A stretch of DNA of 64,000 nucleotides from Toxorhynchites rutilus septentrionalis (lineage: Eukaryota; Arthropoda; Insecta; Diptera; Culicidae): NCBI RefSeq assembly GCF_029784135.1, contig NC_073745.1:46837116-46901115 (forward strand), in the 5' to 3' direction. Shown piece by piece: positions 45,313 through 57,807 of the stretch. A model generated the notes under the pieces. That model did no database searches and was not told the origin of the DNA. It saw nothing but the letters and a program-made list of their open reading frames with translations. How positions within the stretch are numbered: the first letter of the stretch is position 1; every line of letters begins with the position of its first letter. The position numbers and the translations under genes were made by a program.

Positions 45313-45539
45313 ACATTGTTTCGGCAGACAAACAAGTCTAGAGGCAACGACCAGACTCCGATTTAACGTGTTGTACTTCAAACGATGATGCTTCATCGAT
45401 CATCGATCATCAGCATCCGACTTCTACCTGTCATCCTAACCTTCTGGGACGCATCGAGGTGAGCACCATTTCTTTCTCTGCCACAGTCGAGCTTTTCCAG
45501 TTTGACGTCCTGGACCTGGCTACAACGTTTTTCATTGTG

Positions 45540-45927
45540 ATCGTGACGCAAATAACGTGGAACGCGGTGCAACGTTGGAACAAGTCTGTTTTTCAGTGAA
45601 ATTACTCGGCTTTGAGCTTTTCGTCTGTGTTGTGTACATTCCACCCGACCGAAGCCGCGATGCTGATGTGCTCACATTGCCTCTGGCAAGAAGTTTCACG
45701 ACATGGCAAGTATTGAGGATAATGTTCTCATTTTTAGTGATAATAACCAGCTTCAATGGATGACCAGTAATAACAGGGTTGTTCTTTCCGGAGAATCGTC
45801 GCTGAGTGCTGCAAGCTCCGTCCTCGTTGATGGAATGGGGTTTGTCAACCTTATTCAACGAAATTCAGCCCAAAATGCACGTGGTCGTACTCTGGATTTG
45901 GTGTTTTGCAGCGATGTACATGACTAG
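45540..45927 (+). pseudogene. non-LTR retrotransposon endonuclease domain fragment
   Basis: The plus strand encodes VCFSVKLLGFELFVCVVYIP, then PDRSRDADV, EDNVLIFSDNNQLQWMTSNN and NAQNARGRTLDLVFCSDVHD-like sequence. This is the apurinic-endonuclease-type domain of LINE elements (jockey/I-like clades): YIPPDR, the GD(F/Y)N motif (here SDNN) and the TLDLVF block. A frameshift near 45700 and the loss of both the ORF1 and reverse transcriptase parts make it a relic. The catalytic Asp of GDFN survives but its Gly does not. Confidence 0.65.
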
Positions 45928-45929
45928 AT

Positions 45930-46510
45930 AAATCTGTCGTGTCATTTGTGCCTATTGATCCTCCCCAATCGTCTATGGTCGTTTTACTTGCTGTACGTAA
46001 TAGTTGACCATCTTACATATCTCGAGATGTGAATGATGGAGTAAGGCAGCTTGACTATTGATGGGGAACTGGCTCCGAATTTAGTTTGGTGAATTTCGTT
46101 GGCAACCTAGGTTTTCCATCAACTTTATTAAAAAACACACACTTTTTGAAAGCGCCTTTTTACTAAGTTGCTTTAGAGTGACCATGAAAAAGCGGGGTTT
46201 TTTTGCCCTAACTTGCCTTTGGGAAGAAATTTCAATAACCATGAGTGCAGTTGTGATATTGACAAGTTCTGCATCGCAAAATATTTATCTTAGTAAGCTC
46301 TAAAAGTCTTTCGAAGACAGTTTGTATATAAAATTTGAAATTTCAAGAGATAGGAAAAAAATTGTTCTACAAAGATGTCTTAAATAACTGGGACTATACC
46401 ATTGTCGAACTATGTTTACCACTATCTATAAAGATAAGAAAGTTATATTTATTATTTCATCGACAATTTTGATCACCCTATTTTTGATAACATAAAAATG
46501 AGTGCTCTAT
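45930..46510. other. unassigned sequence into which a small retro-insert landed
   Basis: No gene recognised. It continues on the other side of the insert at 46710 ('ATGTCGAAGACAGTTTTTGT'). Confidence 0.3.
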
Positions 46511-46524
46511 TATATGTAACAACT

Positions 46525-46695
46525 TATTATTTTTAATTGCTGTGCAACGTAAGAACTTCACGACACTTATAAGACGCGACGCGAGACAAGACATAACACT
46601 TATTGTTTTTACTTAATTAAACGAATTAAAATTTACCTTATGTCGACCGGTTTCGGGCGCGAATCTGCCCATCTGCGGGACAATGTCCGGGTCGG
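46525..46695 (-). mobile_element. 171-bp retro-inserted segment with 14-bp duplication
   Basis: TATATGTAACAACT flanks the segment at 46511-46524 and 46696-46709. On the minus strand it begins CCGACCCGGACATTG and contains GCAGATGGGCAGATTCGCGC, then CCGAAACCGGTCGAC. It ends in an A-rich AATTAAAAATAATA. The long duplication and A-rich end indicate target-primed reverse transcription. It may be a SINE or a 5'-truncated LINE or Penelope-type end. Confidence 0.65.
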
Positions 46696-46709
46696 TATAT
46701 GTAACAACT

Positions 46710-49700
46710 ATGTCGAAGACAGTTTTTGTCTAGAGAATAACTGTCGAGCTCTAAATGCTAATTTCCACTCAAATTTACCTCCTGGACCATTGTGCATTGT
46801 GGCGAAATAAATTTTAATCAAAAATGTTTGAGGTCTATTACTTCATAAAATGCTGTTCTCTTGTGTTGCCATATCGATTTGTCTCGTCGCCTTTTTTACG
46901 ATTCTAAAAGGAGAACGTAAAGCACCCTGTTATTTCCCATGCAACTCCTATACGATCACCATATATTCCAATATGATCGTCTGTTCAAATTCATGAAACG
47001 ACAACATGAAATTCACGTAAGATATGCAAATCATCTTCATTTTGTTCCTTTCGAACCGGTAACTACCCGTAAGGGGTGAATTTCAGCAATGTGTCTTTCC
47101 GTGGAAATTCATCACTCTATTAAGGACAAAAATCATCCAGGAAATGAACCCGAGCAGGAGGAAACATTGGAAACATTAATTTCCTGAAAAAAAACTTTTA
47201 CTCATTGATGATGTTTGAGTGTGCAGCATCAAATTAAATCAAAATACAGGAGAGGATATAGCACCTCGACATTCGGAATTTCAATATTGATTCGGTACTT
47301 TGACGCCTTCAACTCTTGCCGGAAAAGGACGCACCGAAACGATCCTAACTAAATAGACAAACACCGAACTCTGTGCATGCTGAAAGTGAGAACCCCGAAA
47401 CATTTCGCTTTCATCTCGTCATCTGGTGCCAGAGGATATCCCTTTTGGTGTCCTGCCTACCCGCCCGGTTACCTGTGGTGCGGACTGCCTGGATGCGACC
47501 TGTTGCGCAATGATGAACACTTCCCCGCTGGTGTCCTCTCTCTCTAGAAGAAAAAAGGGAAACCGGCCGGACGCTCAAGTAAGCAGACTGCAACAAAAGA
47601 TCTGGGCTTTGTTTAGGTCTCGATGCAATCCTTTCGCTGTCCTTTTTTTCTCGTCAATTCCGATGCAGAGAATTGCTTTCGCTTCGCTTTTTGTTTGGAA
47701 AATTGATGGATTCGAAAGAAAAAGTGGCTGGTTAGCCACGGTTTGGTCAGGAAATGGAAGTTGAAGGGCATACTTGAGTATTGTGTGTATGCTAATAATT
47801 TTGGTGCAGGAAGGGAGTCAGACGGGTCGAGCAAATGGTTCAATTTAATATGAAGTTTGCCTAAGTATAAACAGAGACAGATGTTAAATTGGTACCAAGC
47901 ATACGGATAGACACCTTACAACCGATATGATATTTCAATGGAATTGATATTCTCCGTTCCCCAACACCAAGCATTGATGCATGAATCATTGGGCAAATTA
48001 TTTCCCCTCGAATTGGCGAAATCAACTGTGTGGATGACCGTCATACACCCGCTCTCTTGGCGTGCATGTAAATGCGCGTGTAAATCATCAAAACAAACCC
48101 CAGTTTCAAGGCAATCGTGGTGAGCGTCAAATAGATCACCTCCACTCCCAAATTTGTCCCCAACAGCCGAAGTGGCGTAAACAAAAAGTTGTTTTGTGTC
48201 ACTTTGCGAATCGCTGATCGGAGTAAAACGGAAGACAATTAAATTACAAGGCTCACACCGTTTGTTTGGTGCGTATGCCATCCACAAGTGGCAAAATAAT
48301 GCGTACCGTTTCAAGGTATTCGATGTTTGTTTTTCTGTGCCAATCGACTTGCCGTTTTTTTTCCTCTTCGAATCCCAACCGCTGAAATTAGACTCCATGC
48401 TCTGTTTCGGCTGCCGCTAAGCGGAAAACGCTCCAAGGGTAGATCCGCTGCGCTTTGCGAATTACACAGTGAATTACTCGTCACATTTGGCGCTCGTGCT
48501 AATTGCTGTCATAGTTGATCTTTCAGCGATTGCGTTCGAGCTGCCTGTCACTGATCTAGGTCAGTGCCATATTTTCGGCTGGTTAATGTTGTTTTCGTGT
48601 ATTTTTTTACCCTCAAAAGTGCCAATAAAGCGAACGTGTTAGATTGTCGCAAGCTGCGAGTGTGAGTTTTTTTTTGGTAGTTTACTCGAAAGGGCTTATC
48701 CAGCGTCGCGCGATGCGTAGCGCGAATTAAGCCGGTATTGGTATAACTCGGTTCTTGGCTACACGCGCAAAAAAAAAAGCGACGCCTTTATGGTGCTCGA
48801 ATTTAACCTAACGCGCGGCTTCTTCTTTGCATCATCTTCCCTTTCGCGGTGACCTAGTGCCGATGGTGAATATAAATTGTAAGCGAAAATAAAACGGAGC
48901 CAGCTTTGGGTATGCAAATGGAAGGGACACGAGGGACGACGTTGAAACCCACATATTTTGATACTGTGTGGACTCGGAGACCGGTTAAGAGTGGTGTGAT
49001 GAGCGATAAACATGCGGCCTGAGATAGGTGACGAATTCGCTGTTGCCCAATGTGGCCTGTTTGTTTGCCACTCTTTTGCTGCCCGGACCTTGGCGGAATG
49101 TTGATGATGTAGCGATGCAATGCAAATCACATGACACACTTGAGGGGCCATCGATTTGACTTGACTTGACACTGGAAATGTTCTGGTTTGAACGAAAGCT
49201 CAATTCAACAACAATAAAAAAATGCAGCAACACAACACGGATATTGGCTATCAAATTCTCTCTGAGATAATATTCTATAGCAACCGTTCAGCCACGTGGA
49301 ACAAAGATCATAGAGATACTAATTTGAATTCCGAATCATAATTAACACAGCGTGTAAAACAATAGTACTATCGACAAAATATGATTTTGGTTTTCATTAT
49401 TTACTCTGGATCATATCATCCTGGTCATTTAATACAAAATGCAGCTTTCGTAACCCTCATTGTATTTAGTACACGTCTTGCGTCAAAAAGTTGTCCAAAC
49501 AGTTATTTATTGCAATTTTATTGCTCTGGTAGAAATAATTTATAGGAACTACAGTAAGGTTAGGATTACATTACTAACTAAATATGTTTTATCGTTATTA
49601 AATTTTTAATTTTCATAATTTGGTTTTTCTAACTAAATATTTCTTGGACACTTCATGATATTTTTCGTTCTCTTATATAAAATAGTTCATCAGAAAACGT

Positions 49701-50847
49701 AGAAGCAGTGGATGTGTTATGTCATTGTATCCGTGATGTTAATTACAATTTTAAAAGCCGGTGAGCCTTTTGAGAACGAACCCGGACAAGGATGCAAAAG
49801 ATTGAACACTTTAGCTGAAGACTGCTATTTGTAAAGACTCAACAAGCAGACAAGAACAACTCTCAGACATGTTTTGGCTAGTGAGCGGAATCAAGCAGTT
49901 AGGAAGCAATATCAATATCAAATATGATTGAATGAAAAAACTCCTAAGAATATGTTTTCTTCGTATTTATTATGTTTTAATAGTCATCTAATTCAGCCTC
50001 AACAAAACAGAGTAATTTTTGATACTCCAACACAAATAACGAAATTCGAATTTTTCACTGTTATTAATTAAAAGTAAGCAACTGAATATAATTCATGGAA
50101 GTATAAAAAGCTATAAAATAACATAAAAATGTATTAATCGATTGTGGTTTCACTGGAGTAAGAATCGGAACATGACATAACTGCATGCTCGAAGTAAACA
50201 TATTTTTTACATTTCATGCAGTTGTCGCGTGTTTTTCGGGTTTTTTTATCAAAGAGAAGAATGTATAACGTATTCTAGAAAATTACCAGATGATAAAGGT
50301 TCTAGAATATAAAGTTTGCATATTTCTAATATTCTTTGTCTCTTAATTCTTGGTAAACTAAGAATTGTTTTCCTTTTTTTAGATGGGGCATAAAAAGATT
50401 ATATAAAAGGATTTCTAGAAACTTCCTTTTCTTTTTCTTGTGGATATTGTCCATTATAAAAAAAAATATCCCCGAAACTGTAACTGTTAAAAATTACCAT
50501 AAGCCACCGATTAGTTTATAGTTTCCTGTTTACAATTCATCCACAAGTGAAATTCATTCACAAGTGTGTATATGTATGAACATTATATATAGCGAATAAC
50601 TATACGAAAGTCAAACATTCATATTTTGCTTCTGAACGTATTAATCTAACAACGAATATATCGACGAATAGTTAATATATGGATCCGTTCAATCCAGTTA
50701 CAAAAGGGACTGAAATCAAATGAGAATAGTCCGGTCATTATCTTATGCATTATATTCAATGAATATTCCACGCCACTATCATTAATTTATACATTTCATT
50801 CAACAATATTCTAGAATATGAAAAATGGCACTTGTCCAAAAAAGTTA
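46710..50847. other. complex unique-looking sequence without a recognised gene
   Basis: Contains many overlapping frames up to 160 codons (for example 47916-48398 minus) without domains. 47400-49250 is comparatively GC-balanced and high-complexity, while 49260-50840 is AT-rich. No transposon ends seen. Possible host non-coding DNA. Confidence 0.35.
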
Positions 50848-51057
50848 CTCCTATACTCGCGTCGGTGTGTCAGACCGAAAGTGTGAAAAAAGTGGCACAC
50901 ATCCCCTTTGTACCAACACATGCGATACGCTAAACGATGACGAACGACGAATAACGAAGCAAGAGAGAATCACAAAGTCGTAGTGTTGATATTTTCTGAG
51001 AAATCAACGAATTATTGATTTCTCGGTCTGACAGACCAATGCGCGAGTATAGGAGTG
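50848..51057. mobile_element. TTAA-type miniature element (piggyBac-like), copy 2
   Basis: The left end CTCCTATACTCGCG and the right end CGCGAGTATAGGAGTG are inverted, and an inner pair (GTCAGACCGAAA, inverted TTTCTCGGTCTGAC region) matches copy 1. The right flank is TTAA (51058-51061); the left is TTA with a small deletion. 210 bp, non-coding. Confidence 0.65.
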
Positions 51058-51061
51058 TTAA

Positions 51062-51700
51062 GTATGTTAATATTTTCCCTGAAAGCTCAGGTTTTTTCAC
51101 ATAATACATCCGAATACCAGAGAGGTATTATTTTTCGTTTTTATGTTATGATTTTTCAAAGTTAACATGTTTTCAGTTTTCGTTCAATGTTTCTATGCGA
51201 CTAGACTGGATGTATGCGACTATAATCCAGGTAATTGGCAAGTGTGTTATTTTTTCAAGAAAGGCTAGCTCGTAGGCTTTAATTTGTAATGTCGATGGTC
51301 TGAATCGGTCCAGTAGTTCAACAGTAATATTTTTTTGAAAAAAGTCATTTTTGGGAAAAAGGGAAAATGATATGAACGCCTCCCTGGTTTCGAGATATGT
51401 TGTGTGAAAAATCCTCAGCTTTCCATAAAAAATATAAAAAAATATAGTGCTCTTGGTCCCGAGACTATGAAAACTATAAAAAAACAAATACAATCATTAA
51501 TGACAAAACCAAAACCTGAATTTTTTGCAAGAATGAGAAGCTTTAATTTGATATATCGACCGTCTAAATCGGTTCGGTTCAGTAGTTCACAAGTTATGAA
51601 TTTTTGAAAAATGTCATTTTTGGTAAAAAGGGGAAAAGTCGATATTTCGGATCACCCTAAAATGAAAATGTGCACCCTAACAAAAAATTTAAAAATACGG
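51062..51700. other. unassigned AT-rich sequence with internal duplication
   Basis: A ~50-bp motif around 51260-51350 ('TCGGTCCAGTAGTTCA...TTTTTTGAAAAAAGTCATTTTTGG') recurs at 51570-51630, giving two degenerate units about 290 bp apart. No coding recognised. Confidence 0.4.
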
Positions 51701-52414
51701 GTCTAATAGTACAAATGGAACATAAATTTCTGCATTACTCGAGAATCAATCTACCAAATGAAACCAAATTTGGCATGTGGGGGTTTCAGGGTGCAATAAA
51801 TGTTCTCACGGTGGTTAGGCACTCCACCACCTCTCTAAGGCGGAACTGCGATACAAATGAAAGACAATTTTCTGCAAAAACTCGATAACTATAAAGCAAA
51901 CGGAGCCAAATTCGGCATGCGAAGGTTTCTATGGTGAATAGGCACTCCTCCCCTCTCTCTGAGAAGAGGGGCTGAGTGATCTGCCATACAAATGAAGCAT
52001 ACATTTCTGCATAATTCAAGAACTAATCAAGCAAACGGAACCAAATTTGGCATTTGGAGAAACATTGGTTCAACACTCCTCCCACCATTCTAAGGGGGGG
52101 GGTCTGCCATAGAAATGAAACACACATTTCTACATAACTCGATAACTAATCAAGCAAATGGGATTAAATTTGGCATATAGAGGTTCTAGGGAGCAATAAA
52201 TGTTTTTATGGCGTTTTTACACTCCTTTGGCCTCTCTAACTAGGGGTGGGGGGGGTGGTAATGCTAAACAACTCGAGAACTAATCAAACAAATGAAATCA
52301 AACTAAGCATATAGAGGTTTTAGGGATCGATAAACGTTTCTATGGTAGTTCGACACTCATCCCCCTTTCTAAAGGGGGGCTCCCAAAAATATAAATTTTG
52401 GCCGGGTCAGCTAG
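51700..52414 (+). mobile_element. Helitron-like element copy E, degenerate monomers
   Basis: Five diverged tandem units, each with an 'ACTCGA(G/T)AA(C/T)TAATCAA' core, lie near 51735, 51878, 52010, 52137 and 52269, giving spacings of roughly 130-143 bp. The 3' end is GGCCGGGTCAG plus CTAG (52411-52414) followed by T. The 5' end is not clear. Older than copies B and D. Confidence 0.6.
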
Positions 52415-55400
52415 TAAATAATAAATAAATAATAAATGATCGGAAAGAACGATGCACCGTACATAAAATACAGAGATTAATTTTAGCTAGAGTTCTATTT
52501 ACTAAATAAAAGTGTTGTTCAAGCGTGTTATCAAGTTACAAACCGTCCAATGAGTCAGAATTCTAGTGACCATTTTCTGAAAAAAATCTGAACTTTTGAC
52601 AAGACAAAGCAAACAGGCGCGTTTCATATAAATTTAGGTTTGACTGGATGCTCATGTCGAATATTTGAGAGCTTTTCGCGCTTGGCACTCAGCATTAGTA
52701 GGTATGATATAGTTCTCTCGTATGAGCCGTTGAACCGTTCGGACTGGACAATTTTTCCGATTTGAAATAGCACACATAACTAGCAAACACCATATTTTAT
52801 TGAAAAAATGACTTCAAGTCGGTGAAATTTCATTGTGGAATGTGATATTACACAGAACCCGAATTGGATTTTTTTTTCACGAACACTTTCCTTGCAATCA
52901 AGCAGGCATTTCGACGCGTACGAAACCAGCAGCATTCGAAAATTGCTCCGACCGCCCAGAGTAATCTCAATCAAAAGTCAAAACCTTTGCCTGCAGGTCT
53001 GTCAGCAGGAGCGCGAGAAGCCAATCAAGCCAATCTCGGCATGTTCTCCTCCGGGTTCCCGTTCCCGTTTTCTATTTCTAGGTCGAGCGAATGTTTCCTC
53101 CAACCGACAAACGAACCTCGCAAATCAGCGTTTATTGCCAAGAGCACTCAAAGGCGAGTGCATGTCATTTAGATCGATCCATATGCAAATTGCAAGAAGC
53201 GGCGCTGTTCAACCCATACACCCAGTGCCAGGATTTCTGTGCATTGTTATTCGATTAACGGCCCCGAATTAATTACCAGCGGTGGCCAATTTTTAAAGGG
53301 AAAGCAGGCCAAAAATTGGCGCGCTAACGCAAGGGACATTTAAAGCCGATTTGCATGAAATTGGGCAAAACTGTGACTGGTGGTAACTGGCGCCAAGCCT
53401 TCCAATTTGCCAAGCCCAGTGCGGGATATTTGCATACGAGATTTAAACTCATTTCCATATTCGATTAATGGGAACATCTTGAGATCCGCACGGTGTGCGT
53501 ATGCAAATTGTATCTATTTATTTTCCTTCTCTTCACTGGCAGACCGTTGCAAGTATGGTATGTAAGATTGCAGCTGCTCTTTGCAAGCAAGGAGAAAGTT
53601 GGCGCGCCTGAAGGAATCTCGGTTCCGGGTTTAAAGGAACATTTGCATAAATGCATTAAAGAGTTAACGGAATATGATGGGATGGGACAGGCGAAAGATA
53701 ACTGGCGATTTCATTTCTCCGATCAATCTTTCGGTGTACAGATTTGGTAATATCAAGAAATGAAATTAACATATTATGTTTGTATCGGAGGTGTTTCGAA
53801 TGACGAAACAGTTTTTATTGGCGAAATACGCTAATGTGCATTTTGAGTCTTCTTTTCGTAACTTCATCAGCTAGATGAATTTCATATATTTATGCTTATT
53901 GGATGAAGGAAATTTTACATTTGAATCCACACAGTGCGGTTACATACTCGTTACCAAAACCTTGTGATACATCCAAAGCTTGGCTAATTTTGTTGTCTCA
54001 AAAATAAAACACTGACTCGTGATCTCATTAAAATGTACATTTTATTCGCAGACAGCTCCAAGACGATTAAACACAAGGCGACGACAAAAAAACGTCAACA
54101 GTACCACCGAGCAAAAGTATCAAATCCTGTCCAGACCAGTGCCTCGTGAATTCGGACGCGCCAATTAAAAGCGCGCTACACGACCAGCATCGTAAATCTT
54201 CGGTTTTTATTTCACGTTGCAGTTGGCCCTACATTTGGCACGCGGATTTCCAACGCCCTTCGTGTCGTCTTCCTGTGTGGACTCTGGCTTTGACCACAGT
54301 CCAGTCTTTTTTTTTTCGTTTCAATCATGTTCATTATCGAGTCACAACATCTTGCTCAAGGCGTTCGTTTTGGCGAGACTATTTGCGATGCTGGTCGAGC
54401 GCGAGGAGAAAGAGAAATCGCTTGGTCCCTTTGGCCAAACGAGTAGACCAAAAATGTGTTACAAATTTAAAAAGGGAAAACATGCAGACACATATACGTG
54501 GCCGGCACGGGTAAAAACATTAACGAGAAACATGATATTCAAGCGCATAGTGAAAGGTCAATCCCTGGGGCCATGCTTGTGAGCCCTTAGCTAGTGCAAT
54601 AGTGCGCTGCTTTCGCATTTGTTTGACAGTTCTTTGATACCCGATGGCAGTTTTGTCGTTTAATTAAACTAGCCATTTTTGGACCCACTGTATTGTGCAA
54701 TTGGAATTAAAACCTGAATCTGGCAAAGTTTTGCGTCCAACATAATAATTATTGCTTCTTGAAAAATGTGAAAAAAACATAATTCTCATGTACTCATTTT
54801 ATACATAGTATACAGTATATACAATTGAGATATGAATATAATTTTCAGCTTAAGGAAAAATTGATTTGAAAATTCTTTACAAATAAAAAAAAAATCAAAC
54901 ATGGACTTTATTAGGATGCGATCTGGTTTTATTTGTGTGAAATTTTAATGGATCTCCAACTATATCCTAACTCCTAAATAAAACCTGTGGTCAAACAAAT
55001 TATAAACTATAACAATAAGTATCAATATCACTGAAAAAAAATTTTTTTTCAGCCATTCAGTTATAACTCTTTAATTTATTTTTAGAGTCAATCGAAATCT
55101 ATATATCCATTCAAAGCTCATTTCAAACATTGTTACACTATTTTATACGAAGCAAAGCTGGTTGACTCACGAAGCAGCCTAAAAATTGAGTCATTTTAAT
55201 AGTTGTATATCCAACATGAGCAAAATATTAAAAACAATGGTATAAAGGAAGCACAAATGAAAAGAATGCATTCGTCGGATTTAAAAAAAAACAAGATCAC
55301 GTTCGTTTACATATTATTTAAAAGGCGACAAAGTATTAACATAAGAATAAGATAAGTGTTCAATTATAATGCCGTGTTGGAACCAAGCGACACTTGGTTT

Positions 55401-55485
55401 AATCAGTAATTATCAGATAAGCAACGGATGATCGATAATTGTTGAATGTTTGATTTAGCTTCTGTGTATTACGAATAGCGGCTGG
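52415..55485. other. complex unique-looking sequence without a recognised gene
   Basis: 52850-53750 and 54040-54600 are high-complexity, with overlapping frames (102-145 codons) that lack domains. The segment at 53265-53370 is rich in homeodomain-like TAATTA cores and is repeat-free, so cis-regulatory DNA is a guess. 54700-55480 is AT-rich. Confidence 0.35.
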
Positions 55486-56052
55486 ATGAACCCTGGTTCA
55501 TTATACGAATATATGACTAACGCATCTAACCTTGGTTGGTCAAGAACAAATGTTGAGCTTTCGAATGCGTCATTTTTGTCGATGGGTATCAATCCTATGC
55601 GGTCTTTGACACGATTGAATTTAGTAATGATCGCGGCATTATTTTGGTCTGTCTACCTCCAAACTTTACTCAATTCATTCAGTCACTACGTCAGCCACGT
55701 TTCATTTTTCAACCCTATGAAAGCTGCTTGGGGTATTACACTTGTTAAGTGGCGTTTTGAAAATGAAAGTGTAATGATTTCAAAACGAGATTTTGCTCCA
55801 CTGATAAACAAAGCCTTAAAGTCAATGGAAAATATAGACCAAATACTGTTCTATGGATTGCTAAAGCGCGGTCAGCACTCATGGAACACCGAAGCCATTG
55901 ATTATAAAACTTTTCCTGATTCATTTTCAATACCCAAACATAAACTGCAAAATAAAAGTCATTCGTGGATTCCCGCAGATCCTGTGGAAAAGAACATCCC
56001 TGCTAAAATATTCATGTGCATTTGTCCTATTCGGAATTTGAGTCAAATATAA
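55486..56052 (+). pseudogene. pogo/jerky-type DDE transposase, C-terminal part
   Basis: A 188-codon plus frame whose second half reads VSFFNPMKAAWGITLVKWRF, then SKRDFAPLINKALKSMENI, and WNTEAIDYKTFPDSF. This matches the end of the DDE_1 domain in pogo-like and jerky-like transposases, whose pattern is 'F.PMK.AW...V.DWR....L.K..FAPLL..A......I..GF...GL.PWN..AIDY'. The first half (55486-55690) does not show the expected catalytic 'DGH.SH' block, so it is truncated or diverged. No inverted ends recognised. It could in principle be a domesticated exon, but the missing catalytic part argues for a relic. Confidence 0.6.
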
Positions 56053-56354
56053 TTAAAACTATTGTTGATTTTCTGCCATAAATAGGAATTAACAATTAGC
56101 AGTTAGTAATTAGTAGCTTCAGTGTTTAGAATTTGAGATAAAACGGTAATGCCGAACCTAGCTGTTCTGAAAAATGGTAAACTTCCAAATTGTGTTTTTA
56201 ATAATTTTTACTCCAATAAATTGTTTTTTATTTAACATAACTATTGAGAATATCGTTTAGGCGTTTTACGGTTGAATGAACATTATATTGGAAATCAACG
56301 AAGTGCAGCATAAATTGTGTATTGCGTGAAGATGTACAGCTTGTGGCGTACAGG

Positions 56355-56692
56355 CGAAGAGGAAGAGGAAGAGGAAGAGGAAGAGGAAGAGGAAGAGGAA
56401 GAGGAAGAGGAAGAGGAAGAGGAAGAGGAAGAGGAAGAGGAAGAGGAAGAGGAAGAGGAAGAGGAAGAGGAAGAGGAAGAGGAAGAGGAAGAGGAAGAGG
56501 AAGAGGAAGAGGAAGAGGAAGAGGAAGAGGAAGAGGAAGAGGAAGAGGAAGAGGAAGAGGAAGAGGAAGAGGAAGAGGAAGAGGAAGAGGAAGAGGAAGA
56601 GGAAGAGGAAGAGGAAGAGGAAGAGGAAGAGGAAGAGGAAGAGGAAGAGGAAGAGGAAGAGGAAGAGGAAGAGGAAGAGGAAGAGGAAGAGA
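56355..56692. repeat. (GAAGAG)n hexanucleotide tract, ~56 units
   Basis: A perfectly regular GAAGAG repeat. Because no stop codon can arise in several of its frames, it produces spurious long frames of poly-Glu, Arg-Gly, poly-Ser and Leu-Pro on both strands. Confidence 0.97.
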
Positions 56693-57796
56693 TGACAAGC
56701 ATCTTCTTGTTAACCTACCAATTTTAAAGTTAATTCTATTTGAAAATGTTATTTCTTTGCAATAATGTAATAGAATTTGTCTTATGAGTTATACCAAATG
56801 TAATGAGACAAACAGCGCTCGAGCTTATTTTATCAACATTCCTTCTTTTCAAACGTAAGCAAGTCCTAAAATCGAACAGGTTGTTGTTCGATCAAAATTA
56901 AACGCATAATTAATATAAAAAAAAACATTGATTCCTTCTTCAGTAGGAAAATACACTCTTGGTATTGGTATATGCTTGGTAACAGTATCAGATACCAACA
57001 TTCTATCCGATCAGAATTGTAACCGAATTGTAGAAGATTAGTGCCATCATCCGGAGGCAAATTGATCACTGGGACGAAATTGATCGAACTTATTAATGAA
57101 ATTATTAACTTATTAATTTATTTATGGAAACAAACTGAAATTTTTAAATGTATTTTTCAAATAAATCTAAAACTTGCGAAACTTCATCAATCACCTACAG
57201 CTTCTTTTTGTCAGTGGTTCTCATCGAATGGCATATTGAATTGCATGAAAAAATACTTTTTTCTAAACCGCATTTTAGTTTCCATTTTCAAGAATTGTAA
57301 AGAAATATATTTTCAACACATCAAAACGATATTAATATACGCTAAACATATTCATTCACACTCAGCTGATTTTTTACGAGTTGTAAATGTGATCAGATAG
57401 CTACAATTGCTATTTAAACAAGTGAGAAAAAACAATTTTACAAAAAAACGCAATAAAAGACATTTTTCTCCTTAATCAGACACCAATGTTGTGGCTCAGT
57501 GTTTTCGGAAATGGCTGAACCTAATTGGTCACGGTGAGTTTCATGAAACCCCATTTTGTTTCAATTGAGAACCCTTTAAAATTTTATCGGAATCGTTCCA
57601 TGTTTTCCGGAGATACGACTGGAACAAGTTCAGTGATCATAAATTCCAGAGCCCAAAACAACGCAAAACCCGTCACTTCATGATTTTTCAAATATAGCTT
57701 ATTCGTGATGAATGCAAGCCTATATGACCTCATTGACGTAACCCGAGTTTCCGAGGCGAGTGACCACTTTATGACCAGAACCAAATCTCATCATGC
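56693..57796. other. unassigned AT-rich sequence
   Basis: No domain or transposon end recognised. A 119-codon frame at 57041-57400 has no identifiable similarity. Confidence 0.3.
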
Positions 57797-57807
57797 GACA
57801 TACCGAA

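Noticed and set aside
47916..48398. 160-codon minus frame
   Set aside because: No recognisable domain, overlaps other frames, and its composition is not clearly coding.
56295..56765. Long frames of poly-Glu, poly-Ser, Arg-Gly and Leu-Pro over the hexanucleotide tract
   Set aside because: They arise automatically because GAAGAG repeats contain no stop in those frames; there is no non-repetitive coding flank.
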